A stretch of DNA of 64,000 bases from Clostridia bacterium. Its GTDB lineage: Bacteria; Bacillota; Clostridia; Christensenellales; Aristaeellaceae. A program made the position numbers and the translations under genes. The stretch's first letter is position 1, and every line of letters starts with the position of its first letter. The stretch covers positions 1 through 64,000 of the forward strand of contig JAGBEX010000022.1 of NCBI GenBank assembly GCA_017936765.1, read 5' to 3'. Positions 7,514 to 15,448 of this stretch are shown piece after piece. The notes under the pieces were generated by a model that was not told the DNA's origin, did no database searches, and worked only from the letters and a program-made list of their open reading frames with translations.

Positions 7514-7536
7514 AACATCCATAAGGAGCATGAAAA

Positions 7537-8901
7537 ATGGCAGTATGTACGTTCTTTGGCCATCACGACTGTCCCAGCTCGGTAAAACCACGCCTACAGA
7601 CTATTTTGATCGATCTGATCGAAAACTCTGGAGTCGATACATTCTATGTAGGAAATCAGGGAACATTCGATGCAATAGTACGCACTGTTCTGTCCGAACT
7701 GAAGCAGATCTATCCGCATATACACTACACAATCGTACTGGCGTATATGCCACAACATAACAGCACGTTGGGGAAAGCATATGAAGCCAATACAATACTA
7801 CCTGAAGGAATAGAGAACGTTCCCAGACGATATGCGATTGTTTGGCGGAACAAATGGATGCTGCGCCTGGCAGAGTATGTGGTGGCGTATGTGTTATATT
7901 CGGTTGGCGGGGCGGCACAGTTTGTTGAAATGGCGCACAAGCGGAGGAAAAAAGTGATTAAGTTGACGGAACCGAACAAGGAGGCACTTGTATCCCGTTT
8001 GATTGTTGACTATTTGGTTACAACAGACACCGTTGTATTGCCCCCCATGGTCGAATCCATTGTTCTACAAAATGTTCTACAGTGGCTCCATTCGGAGAAT
8101 ACAACCATACGATGGAATGCTACGCGTATTCTCATGACATTGTCTCGCAATCAGGAAAACCGAAGTATTGTAAACCGCCAATTGGTCTCCCTCGTAGATA
8201 CTGACAATGTATACATCAAGAACTTGATAATACGTCAGATTCATAATATAGAGGGGATAGACGACGAGACAAAGAACCACATCATGTCAAAGTGTAAGCA
8301 GGATGCGAATTATGTCGTTACTGGATTTGGTAAGTTCGTTAACCATGAAGAATGTGGTTCTTTTGAAGGATATGATGAAAGCAACTCGTTCGTTCCCCCA
8401 GCGGAGCGTGTTGCTTCTGGACGCGCTAATCCCGAACGTATTGTATACCTATATGCAGCAAAAGAAATTATTACTGCAATAGGTGAAACGCGTCCTCGGA
8501 TCTACGATCACATAAGTGTGGCCAAAATCCAACTGCAAAAGGAAGTGCGACTTGCAAATTTGGCTACAACGGAAGAGTCTGATATCTTTGGCCTTGACAG
8601 AGCAAAGATCGATCGAATTGAGAGAGCATTCTCCCGTCCTTGCAGAGAAGTCATTGATTATGTACCAACGCAATACATTGCCGAATATATCAAATCATTG
8701 GGATATGATGGCATAACCTTTAGAAGTTCCTTTGTCCCTGGTGGAACAAACGTAACAATCTTTAATCCCCAAGTTGCAAAAGCAATTGCCTCGGCACCAT
8801 ATAAAATGGACTCGATAACTTATCGTGCACGTCGTATATTTCCGTTACGTGATATTGATGCATTTGATATAATTGCGACGAATAGAGATGTTGAATATTA
8901 A
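7537..8901 (+). CDS. SLOG-HEAT-RES fusion protein, putative NAD+-targeting defence or toxin effector
   Basis: The protein has 454 residues and three parts. Residues 1-145 match the DUF1273/YpsA-type SLOG nucleotide-binding family (FFGHHDC, YVGNQGTFDAIV, VPRRYAIVWRNKWM, YSVGGAAQF). Residues about 160-260 are helical and HEAT-like (TIRWNATRILMTLS, KNLIIRQIHNIE). Residues about 285-425 match a RES domain: Arg296 in ASGRANP, Tyr306 in VYLYAAKE, Glu317 in TAIGETRP, YVPTQYIAEYIKS, GYDGITFRSS with Ser397/398, then NVTIFNP. RES proteins degrade NAD+ (phosphorylase or hydrolase), and SLOG domains sense nucleotide signals in Thoeris ThsA. I infer a sensor-effector fusion causing abortive infection or toxicity. 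It has no membrane segment. AAGGAG lies 8 bases before the start. Composition is visibly AT-rich, suggesting recent acquisition. Confidence 0.85.
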   Translation: MAVCTFFGHHDCPSSVKPRLQTILIDLIENSGVDTFYVGNQGTFDAIVRTVLSELKQIYPHIHYTIVLAYMPQHNSTLGKAYEANTILPEGIENVPRRYAIVWRNKWMLRLAEYVVAYVLYSVGGAAQFVEMAHKRRKKVIKLTEPNKEALVSRLIVDYLVTTDTVVLPPMVESIVLQNVLQWLHSENTTIRWNATRILMTLSRNQENRSIVNRQLVSLVDTDNVYIKNLIIRQIHNIEGIDDETKNHIMSKCKQDANYVVTGFGKFVNHEECGSFEGYDESNSFVPPAERVASGRANPERIVYLYAAKEIITAIGETRPRIYDHISVAKIQLQKEVRLANLATTEESDIFGLDRAKIDRIERAFSRPCREVIDYVPTQYIAEYIKSLGYDGITFRSSFVPGGTNVTIFNPQVAKAIASAPYKMDSITYRARRIFPLRDIDAFDIIATNRDVEY

Positions 8902-8986
8902 GTTGCAGAAAGAAATTCATAACTGATTGATTGGAATGAAGCGCATTTGATACAGGCTGATATCTGCATACAACAACTCATATTAT

Positions 8987-9016
8987 TTACCCAGAAGCTA
9001 AAAGGCTTCTGGGTAA
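8987..9016. terminator. Terminator between convergent genes
   Basis: TTACCCAGAAGC and GCTTCTGGGTAA form a 12-bp perfect stem between the SLOG-RES gene and the convergent AlbA_2 gene. The remaining 8902-9071 bases hold nothing else recognisable. Confidence 0.75.
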
Positions 9017-9071
9017 TTTGTCCCATTTTTAGCGTCTGATGAATCCGCGTACTAAAAGCACGGCACTTCTA

Positions 9072-10559
9072 TTATCGGTATACAATCCACTGGCCGTTTT
9101 TCTTAGCTCCAACACGTTCAATATGTCCTTCTGCTTTCAGATGCCGCAATGTCCGTTCAATTTTGGTCTTGGATACGTTAAGAGTCGTTGCCATATCTGC
9201 AACAGTGATTGTTGGATTATGCGCAGCAAGCTGCAAAATCAGGGTTTCAATATCTTGATATACATCTGTTAATTCGTCATTTAATCCTTCACTTAATCCG
9301 TCACCATGACGGTTAAAGTCCGGATGTGCATAAATCGTTGCCAAAAAATAAGTACGTTCTTCATCCGTCTCGAATAGCGGTTCCGGCGATCCATTACTCT
9401 GTAGCGCGCGGCGGATCTTCTGGAAGCCCGTGTTGCGACCTTCTGTCAGTCGCAGCTCCTTCAGGAATTCACCAATGCGGCGGTTGCGGTAGCGGCGGCT
9501 GGCCGCACGGTAATTCTTCAAGCCTTCCACGCTGATGGAACGGTCAGCACCAGGATGGCTCACGATTTCAATGCGATCCGGTAACACACGAACCTCGATA
9601 GGCTCCCGCACATCATAACCCTTATGATATACGGCATTGGACAGAGCTTCCTCGATAGCAGCGAAGGGATAGTTGAAGTAACGCTTTGCCTCAGCAAAAT
9701 CAGCCTGCTTGACTACCTTCTCGGCGATCACCGCATTGCGGATGTACTGGAGTGCATCACGCAGCTGTTGGTGCAGTGGTCCCTTGAAGGTCTTTTCGAT
9801 AATCCTGTCGCCACCTAAGTCATCCGGGAACTGCACAACATCGATCTGTGCATAAGGGAAATACTTGTGGGGTTCCAGGCTGAAGAACATCAAGCCCACG
9901 TTCTTCGGATGCGGGTATTCCGGCAGTTCGCTGTCCAGGTTCATGCTGCGGCACAGGCTGCGGAAGTCAACACGTCCTGCTTCCTTGTACAAGTCGCTGT
10001 TGACCTCGCGAAGATATTGCTGGATCAGCGTAATATTCAGCTCATCCAGGCTGGCCTGATGATTTACACGATCATCAAAAGGCACATTATTCGCCAGGGC
10101 ATACAATTCGCGTTTTTCTTCTTCCGTGGGCTGAATGGTGCTTGCCATCTTGCGGATCCAGTTAACACGTTCACGGCAATCTCTGCTCATATTCTTAGGC
10201 GAAGAGTACGGGCGCATACTGCCGCCCGGGGCCCACACAACAATGAAATACTTGCCTGCATGTTCTACCACTTCGGTGATGGGCATATACTCCGGTTGGA
10301 TCAGCTTGCACTTGTTCAGCATATCCTTCAGGTAGCCATCCACGCGCTCCTGGGGGATGCCAATCTGAGAGTCTAAGCCACTCTGTTTGTCACTGATGCC
10401 GATGACCAGATAGCCGCCGCCCCAGTTGTCAATATCGTTTGCGAAAGCGCAAATGGTCTTGAGGGATGCCTCAGCATCCCAGGTCTCCTTGAACTCAATA
10501 CGAGCCCATTCCACAACTTCACCGCTCAGCAGCGTTTGAATATTCGTCGGGATGGCCAT
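9072..10559 (-). CDS. Schlafen AlbA_2 domain / HATPase-like transcriptional regulator-type protein
   Basis: The 495-residue protein begins with an AlbA_2 (Schlafen) domain (about 10-130: EVVEWARIEFKETW, FANDIDNWGGGYLVIGI). A C-terminal GHKL-type ATPase part spans about 290-400 (FAAIEEALSNAVYHKGY, ADRSISVEGL, RNRRIGEFLKELRLTEGRNTG), and a winged helix ends the protein (VADMATTLNVSKTKIERTLRHLK). Proteins of this layout are common accessory genes annotated as putative DNA-binding or ATP-binding regulators; some belong to defence systems. GGAGGT fixes the start at 10559. It overlaps its small HTH partner by 41 bp, indicating coupled translation. Confidence 0.85.
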   Translation of the reverse strand: MAIPTNIQTLLSGEVVEWARIEFKETWDAEASLKTICAFANDIDNWGGGYLVIGISDKQSGLDSQIGIPQERVDGYLKDMLNKCKLIQPEYMPITEVVEHAGKYFIVVWAPGGSMRPYSSPKNMSRDCRERVNWIRKMASTIQPTEEEKRELYALANNVPFDDRVNHQASLDELNITLIQQYLREVNSDLYKEAGRVDFRSLCRSMNLDSELPEYPHPKNVGLMFFSLEPHKYFPYAQIDVVQFPDDLGGDRIIEKTFKGPLHQQLRDALQYIRNAVIAEKVVKQADFAEAKRYFNYPFAAIEEALSNAVYHKGYDVREPIEVRVLPDRIEIVSHPGADRSISVEGLKNYRAASRRYRNRRIGEFLKELRLTEGRNTGFQKIRRALQSNGSPEPLFETDEERTYFLATIYAHPDFNRHGDGLSEGLNDELTDVYQDIETLILQLAAHNPTITVADMATTLNVSKTKIERTLRHLKAEGHIERVGAKKNGQWIVYR

Positions 10560-10761
10560 TCGCACTCACCTCCTGCTTTTCTTTGATATACCGACCACTC
10601 TTAATACGTGCATCGGCAGGTTTCACTGCATCCGCTGGGATCAACCATGTGTTCCCAGCTTTCTGAACATCCGGAATGCGCCCTTCTGCACAAAGGATAC
10701 CTACCCGGCGTGCAGACAGATTCCACAGCTTGCCAATCTCTGTGGTTGTTACATACTTCAT
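10519..10761 (-). CDS. Small HTH DNA-binding protein
   Basis: The 80-residue protein carries a MerR/excisionase-type helix-turn-helix (TEIGKLWNLSARRVGILCAEGRIP followed by GNTWLIPADA), the short form used as a helper DNA-binding unit. The C-terminal 25 residues are polar and probably unstructured. It overlaps the AlbA_2 gene, so both proteins are likely made in fixed ratio and may form one complex. The start ATG at 10761 has AGAGGTG upstream. A role as an excisionase is less likely because the integrase pair lies elsewhere. Confidence 0.75.
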   Translation of the reverse strand: MKYVTTTEIGKLWNLSARRVGILCAEGRIPDVQKAGNTWLIPADAVKPADARIKSGRYIKEKQEVSANGHPDEYSNAAER

Positions 10762-10897
10762 AGTGCTCACCTCTGCCTGCTTATATTATATTCATTTAGC
10801 CGAATAATATCAATAGGTGTTTTTCTGGCGTGTGTAGATATACATTTATGAGAAAACTTGCCCGAAGAGAAAAAGTATCTCTCTGGGCAAGTGGCAT

Positions 10898-11269
10898 TTA
10901 TGCGCTTTGTTCAAGAACAGTCGTTATAATCTCACATGGATCAGGTCGCGGAGAGGCAATCATGTCAAGCAAAGGGGATCCGTCTTCGCCACTGTGGGTT
11001 CGTATCCTTGCATCCAGGGATCTGCAATGAAAGCGATGCCAACCCTCTGCGGCATTGATCGGCCGCATATATTCGTCCAACGTGCGTTGGAATACTGTCC
11101 ATATCTGTTCTTCTGGTATACGGCGTGTCCGCAGCACTATGAGGAACACATATCTGGCTTCTGACAGTCGATCATCCATTTCAATGGCAGTCCACTTCCA
11201 TTTGCAGTAGCTCCGAATGTAGGGCTCCATCAACTGCATGACCTCAGTTTCATTTTCATGCGTCGTCAC
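10898..11269 (-). CDS. Sigma-70 region 2-like small protein
   Basis: The 123-residue protein has an N-terminal segment (EPYIRSYCKWKW...DDRLSEARYVFLIVLR) resembling the helical region 2 of ECF-like sigma factors found in phages and integrative elements, followed by a polar tail without a clear region 4. It may be a regulatory or helical protein of unknown role. Its start overlaps the stop of the upstream gene (ATGA), so both are on one transcript. The 136 bases downstream (10762-10897) hold no other gene. Confidence 0.45.
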   Translation of the reverse strand: MTTHENETEVMQLMEPYIRSYCKWKWTAIEMDDRLSEARYVFLIVLRTRRIPEEQIWTVFQRTLDEYMRPINAAEGWHRFHCRSLDARIRTHSGEDGSPLLDMIASPRPDPCEIITTVLEQSA

Positions 11270-11688
11270 GCGGGATTCACCCCTTCAAGGATACGCGCAG
11301 GATTAACTTTCCGTGGCCGCTTGGAGGGTTTCTCTACGTTGACGGTTTCCGGCACGTGGGTAGCATTGGGAATAGCGATCCAACAATCGTCTTGACGTGT
11401 TACGGTGAAGCGCATAGGCGGTTTGAAATTGGCGGCTATCAGCTTTTCGCTCAGTTCAGCGGATGTGATCGAACCGCTGAGTGGAACTTTCACGCCCACA
11501 TTCCCTGTGGCTTTCCGCAAACACAACACTTTCTCGGAAGGATGAAAGCCGATTTCGATCTGATGTCCAAGTTCTGCACAAAGGGCAGTATTCAGGTTAA
11601 AGGCACGTTCTCGTTGGAAATTGATTGCACATTTGTTTTTGGGTGTGGGTACGAACCAAACAAATTCGTCAACGTTGTACTGTTTCAT
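11266..11688 (-). CDS. Hypothetical protein of mobile element
   Basis: The 140-residue protein is soluble and basic at its C-terminus (KPSKRPRKVNPARI). The first 110 residues contain a mixed alpha/beta pattern (FVWFVPTPKNKCAINFQ, HQIEIGFHPSEKVLCLRKA, PMRFTVTRQDDCWIAIPNA) that I do not recognise as a named family. It overlaps the next gene by 4 bp. AAAGGAG before 11688 fixes the start; the longer frame to 11802 lacks a ribosome site. It may be a nucleic-acid-binding accessory protein, but that is a guess. Confidence 0.65.
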   Translation of the reverse strand: MKQYNVDEFVWFVPTPKNKCAINFQRERAFNLNTALCAELGHQIEIGFHPSEKVLCLRKATGNVGVKVPLSGSITSAELSEKLIAANFKPPMRFTVTRQDDCWIAIPNATHVPETVNVEKPSKRPRKVNPARILEGVNPA

Positions 11689-12047
11689 GGGTATTTCTCC
11701 TTTTGTTTTATTTGAGAAATGCAACACATTCTCTGACCAATATATACCCGAAGTGTACAAATTGAAAATAGGCTTGCAGGTAATCAGTACCAGGAGACCC
11801 AATCGGATGACCGCATCAGCTATTTTAGTCGAGTACGATTTACTAAAACATACTTGACCAAATCGTACTTGAGCAAACTACAGCAGAAAATAAATGTGTC
11901 CACACAAATGACACAAGCATAGCAGTTCCATCACATTGTAAAAACTCCAGCACCCTCTGGATAAATCAGCCGAAGTATGCTATAATACCTTTGTACCACT
12001 GGGATGCGCAATGTGCATGACTGTTGATATCCTGGGGGTGATAGAAT
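11689..12047. other. Non-coding right end of the mobile element
   Basis: No gene is supported in these 359 bases. AGTACGATTT (11832-11841) and AAATCGTACT (11860-11869) form a perfect 10-bp inverted repeat with an 18-bp gap. A TATAATACC-like promoter segment occurs near 11980. These could be integrase arm sites or the promoter region for the minus-strand gene. Confidence 0.4.
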
Positions 12048-12060
12048 TTTGATAGCAAAA
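12048..12060 (+). other. Candidate right attachment core
   Basis: TTTGATAGCAAAA is identical to 1475-1487 and in the same orientation. See the mobile element entry for context. Confidence 0.4.
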
Positions 12061-12149
12061 GTCCGAATAGGCTTTATCCCAAGGATAGAATGCTTCAAAT
12101 TGGCCCACCACAAGCAGCAAAGCTTAAACACATCGCGTTAAGTTTTGAT

Positions 12150-12255
12150 TCAACTGGACGAGTGGGAGTAAACAATCCAAGCCCGGAACCCCTTGCAAAT
12201 CAAGGGATTCCGGGCTTTTTGCATGCCTGTTGAGTACATTTTGAGTACCGTTGTC
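12150..12255 (+). repeat. Dispersed repeat module, copy D (hairpin and TTGAGTAC pair)
   Basis: The 'gagtgggagtaa' tail of the long repeat is followed by a strong hairpin (AAGCCCGGAACCCCTTG paired with CAAGGGATTCCGGGCTT, 12179-12217) and T run. TTGAGTAC is then repeated at 12230-12237 and 12241-12248. It nearly matches 187-257. It also serves as a terminator facing the AraC gene end at 12269. Confidence 0.7.
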
Positions 12256-12268
12256 TACAGTATCTCAT

Positions 12269-13165
12269 TTATCCTTCCGCTTGGCTCTGATGGCGCTTGC
12301 GGTACTGGGAGGGGGATAGGCCGATGTGCTTGCGGAAGACGCGGTTGAACTGCGAGAAGCTGTTAAAGCCGCAGTTCAGCGCAGCTTCAGTGATAGGGAT
12401 GGAGGTATTGATCAGCATAGCCTGCACGTTGCGAACCTTGGTCATCTGAATATAATCGGTCAGGGTGAAGCCGGTTACGTCCTTGAACTGGTGGGAAAGG
12501 TAGTAGCTGCTGATGAAGAACTTCTGCGCCAGCATTTCCAGGGACAGCTCCTCGGTGTAATGAGTATGGATGTAGCTGGCTACGGCGTACATCTTTTTTT
12601 CCGTGGGGGTCATTTCGGCACCGTTGGTATAGAGGTTGTGCTGCTGGTTCAGGTACAGAAGGGTGAGAAACTCAATGAATTTCAGGTGGATGATCAGGTT
12701 CCGCATGGGGTCCTTTTTCTGGGCGAGCAGGAAGATATCGTTCAGTTTGCGGTAGATTTTCTGCTGCAGTTCCGGCTCAAAGCGGAAAATGGGTATCTCC
12801 TGGTGAAAGATGCTCAGCAGCTGCTCGTATTCGTTGCCCAGGCCGTTGACCCTGGGCGGCAGGCTGAACTGGATGATCAGCCGCTTGCAGGGATCGCCCT
12901 CGGGGTATTGGGTCATGTGCAGCACGTTGGGCCGCAGACCGATGATGTCGAACTGCTGCAGGCTGTAGGGTTTTCCTTCCAGAAAATGCTTGGTGTTGGG
13001 TTCAAGCATCACACACAGCTCATAGAAGGTGTGGAAGTGCTGGAACTGCATGTTGATCTCGGCAGAGCGGACATCGTAATCGAAAAAGTAGAACAGGCTG
13101 TCGTTTTCGTGATTGACGCGGATAAAGTATTGGTCCTCGTAGAGGGCGAGATTCTGTATCAGCAT
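12269..13165 (-). CDS. AraC-family transcriptional regulator
   Basis: The 298-residue protein has an N-terminal cupin-like sensor (about 1-150; HFHTFYELCVMLE...HFLEGKPYSL) and a C-terminal AraC double helix-turn-helix (about 200-290; LSLEMLAQKFFISSYYLSHQFK, ITEAALNCGFNSFSQFNRVFRKHIGLSPSQYRKR). It is divergent from the family 5 ABC transporter and glycan-degradation genes, so it most likely activates them in response to a sugar. The start at 13165 is preceded by AAAGGAG; the longer frame to 13213 is not needed. Its 3' end faces the hairpin module at 12179. Confidence 0.9.
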   Translation of the reverse strand: MLIQNLALYEDQYFIRVNHENDSLFYFFDYDVRSAEINMQFQHFHTFYELCVMLEPNTKHFLEGKPYSLQQFDIIGLRPNVLHMTQYPEGDPCKRLIIQFSLPPRVNGLGNEYEQLLSIFHQEIPIFRFEPELQQKIYRKLNDIFLLAQKKDPMRNLIIHLKFIEFLTLLYLNQQHNLYTNGAEMTPTEKKMYAVASYIHTHYTEELSLEMLAQKFFISSYYLSHQFKDVTGFTLTDYIQMTKVRNVQAMLINTSIPITEAALNCGFNSFSQFNRVFRKHIGLSPSQYRKRHQSQAEG

Positions 13166-13458
13166 AGTACTCCTTTGTGTGTTGGCGGTTGTAGGATAAA
13201 AACAGTGTAACATAAGGCATGTTGCATTTCAAGCGAAAACAGCACATGAACAATGGGTGTTCACACGTTTTGAATGGGAATAAATGCAAGATATTTACCC
13301 AAAACCACACAAAAAGAAAAATGGAAAAGCAAAATATGCAATATTATATCGTCTAAAAGGCAAATGGTGCGTAGTATCTGCGACAGATTGTGCTATGATA
13401 AAACCAACAAACGTGTTCGTGAAACACATGGCACCCCATTTCAGAACGGAGGAAGAAT
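13166..13458 (+). promoter_or_regulatory. Divergent control region of the AraC gene and ABC operon
   Basis: The 293-bp AT-rich gap has no gene. TATGAT at about 13393 is a candidate -10 for the transporter operon, without a good -35, which fits an activator-dependent promoter. CGGAGGAAGAAT is the ribosome site of the binding-protein gene. Confidence 0.35.
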
Positions 13459-15339
13459 ATGCGTAACATGAAAAAATGGTTGTCCCTCGCGCTGGCGGCT
13501 ATCATGTGCCTGAGCGCCACCGCGGCCCTGGCAGAAACTCCTGCCTATGCCGAGGCTCCCTACATCACCAACCTGGGCACCTACGGCGCCGTGGCAGACC
13601 GTCTGCCCAAGGAACCTATGGTGGAAGACGCTGAATACCTGACCATCGGTACCTACGGCGGCGAGCTGAAGCGCTCTGCCGGCGGTGGCAACTGGGACGC
13701 TGGCAAGCCCATCGAGGAAGGCCTGTTCCGCTTCACCACCACCGGTGAGATCGAGCCCAACGTGGCCAAGGGCTACGATGTGAGCGAAGACGCCAAGGTC
13801 TACACCATTTACCTGCGCGAAGGCATGAAGTGGTCCGACGGCCAGCCTTTTACCGCGGAAGACTGCGTGTGGTTCTACAACGCCGTTTGCCTGAACAAGG
13901 TTGACTCCAAGGGCGTGCGCGATTGCCACAAGGACGCCAACGGCAACCCCGCCAAGGTGGAAAAGGTTGACGACTACACCTTCACCGTGACCTTCGAGAC
14001 TCCCAAGTACGGCTTTGTGGAAGCCCTGAGCGTTGACCTGAAGTGGCATTATGCTCCCAAGCACATTTTCGAAGAAATGGTGCAGAACATCATCGACGGC
14101 AAGAACGACGAAGCTCTGGCTATCGGCAAGCAGATCTGCGGCACCGAGTTCTCCGACGTGGGCAAGATGGGCAAGGAAATGCTCTACTACTTCTGGAACT
14201 ACCCGGGCATCCCCACCCTGAACCCCTATGTGCTGTCTACCGAAGAGGGCAAGAACAGCGTGAAGGGTGAATACTACGAGTTTGTCCGCAATCCCTACTA
14301 CTGGAAGGTGGACAAGGCCGGCAACCAGCTGCCCTACATGGACAAGATCATCTACACCACCGTTTCCAACGTGGATCAGCAGCTGATGCTCCTGCTGGAC
14401 GGCACCGTGGACTATCAGACCGTGGGCATGGATAGCATCCAGACCATCATAGAATCTGGGACCAAGATCAACATCTATGAATGGTCCGGCGCTGAATGGG
14501 GCGACGTTGGCACCCAGCTGCACTTCAACCTGAACATCGAGGACGAGGACCACAAGGCCTTGTTCAATAACCCCGATTTCCGTCAGGCCATGTCCATCTG
14601 TGTGAACCGCGAAGAGTTCGCCGGCCTGTACTCCAACAACTGGCAGGAAGGCGGCCAGGCTGCTCCCCAGCCCGGCGCTCTGGGCTACAGCGAAGAGTGG
14701 GCCAAGAAGTGGACCGAGTACGACGTGGCCAAGGCTCAGCAGCTGTTTGAATCCGCTGGCCTGGTGAAGGGCGAAGACGGCTTCTACGATTTCGCCGACG
14801 GCTGCGACTTCGTGCTGGATATCGTCTCTGTGGCTGACAACGGCGCTGCCGATACCTACAAGATCCTGGAGCCCTACTTCCGTGCCGCTGGCATCAAGTG
14901 CACCTTCAAGGATTCCGACCGCTCCAACATCGACAACGACCTGATGGCCAACGCGATCGAGTGCATGCTGCTGCCCGTGACCGGCATCGGCGAAATCTCC
15001 ATCGTGCTGAAGCCCAACTCCATGGTTCCCGGCAAGGCCACCAACGTAGCCTGGTACGGCACCATGACCAAGGAAACCGCCACTGGCGACCTGCTGAAGC
15101 TGATTGAGCTGCAGGAGAAGATCGACGTGACCTCCGACGCTGGCGAGCGCACCAAGATCGCCCTGGAAATGCTGAAGCTGCATGAAGAGAACATGTGGAC
15201 CATCGCCTATGTGGCGGCTGCTCCCACCTACCATGCTGTGAACGCCCGCATCCAGAACTTCCTGGCCGAAGGCGTCTGGTCCGACGTCTACCGCGACATG
15301 GGCATCGCCCACTGCCAGTGCTGGTACATCGCGGAGTAA
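13459..15339 (+). CDS. ABC transporter substrate-binding protein, family 5 (oligopeptide/oligosaccharide type)
   Basis: The 626-residue extracytoplasmic protein has a signal peptide (KKWLSLALAAIMCLSATAALA, cleavage near residue 26). The long SBP_bac_5 domain (LFRFTTTGEIEPNVAKGYDVSEDAKVYTIYLREG, then WSDGQPFTAEDCVW) follows. The usual lipobox is missing: Cys17 is preceded by AIM, not a small residue, so the protein is probably not lipid-anchored in the standard way. Family 5 proteins bind peptides, nickel or oligosaccharides. The operon continues into permeases, two ATPases, GH105 and GH38 enzymes, so a plant or glycoprotein oligosaccharide is the better guess. Confidence 0.9.
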   Translation: MRNMKKWLSLALAAIMCLSATAALAETPAYAEAPYITNLGTYGAVADRLPKEPMVEDAEYLTIGTYGGELKRSAGGGNWDAGKPIEEGLFRFTTTGEIEPNVAKGYDVSEDAKVYTIYLREGMKWSDGQPFTAEDCVWFYNAVCLNKVDSKGVRDCHKDANGNPAKVEKVDDYTFTVTFETPKYGFVEALSVDLKWHYAPKHIFEEMVQNIIDGKNDEALAIGKQICGTEFSDVGKMGKEMLYYFWNYPGIPTLNPYVLSTEEGKNSVKGEYYEFVRNPYYWKVDKAGNQLPYMDKIIYTTVSNVDQQLMLLLDGTVDYQTVGMDSIQTIIESGTKINIYEWSGAEWGDVGTQLHFNLNIEDEDHKALFNNPDFRQAMSICVNREEFAGLYSNNWQEGGQAAPQPGALGYSEEWAKKWTEYDVAKAQQLFESAGLVKGEDGFYDFADGCDFVLDIVSVADNGAADTYKILEPYFRAAGIKCTFKDSDRSNIDNDLMANAIECMLLPVTGIGEISIVLKPNSMVPGKATNVAWYGTMTKETATGDLLKLIELQEKIDVTSDAGERTKIALEMLKLHEENMWTIAYVAAAPTYHAVNARIQNFLAEGVWSDVYRDMGIAHCQCWYIAE

Positions 15340-15371
15340 TCACCCCGGCAAGAAACCATACCTGATGTAAA

Positions 15372-15418
15372 AAGTGCGGGAGGTCATTCCGTTCCATAAC
15401 GGAGTGCCTCCCGCACTT
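15372..15418 (+). terminator. Intercistronic attenuator after binding-protein gene
   Basis: AAGTGCGGGAGG and CCTCCCGCACTT form a 12-bp perfect stem between the binding-protein gene and first permease. Such hairpins often stabilise the upstream message or lower downstream expression so that binding protein outnumbers permease. Confidence 0.7.
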
Positions 15419-15448
15419 CTTCGAATCACCCCGGAAAGGTAGAGGCTT

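Larger units (their letters stand above)
1475..12060 (+). mobile_element. Integrative mobilizable element, about 10.6 kb
   Basis: A 13-bp sequence TTTGATAGCAAAA occurs directly repeated at 1475-1487 and 12048-12060. Between the copies lie an XRE repressor, a small excisionase-type protein, a tyrosine integrase, a MobC-like protein, a RepA-like ATPase, a MobV relaxase with nearby inverted repeats, and cargo genes. No type IV secretion genes are present, so transfer would depend on a helper. The right 360 bp and left 150 bp inside the repeats are non-coding. The exact ends are inferred; the hairpin modules at 187-257 and 12179-12248 are alternative outer boundaries. Confidence 0.7.

Noticed and set aside
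10898..11269. Full sigma factor
   Set aside because: Only a region 2-like segment is visible and region 4 is missing, so the entry was kept as sigma-like with low confidence.
13166..13458. Riboswitch upstream of the ABC operon
   Set aside because: The gap is AT-rich with no conserved riboswitch core or terminator before the start codon; an AraC-controlled promoter explains it better.
13441..15312. Long minus-strand open frame (623 codons) opposite the family 5 binding protein
   Set aside because: It is a codon-bias shadow rich in His, Gly and Val with no family resemblance; the plus-strand protein has a signal peptide and clear domain.
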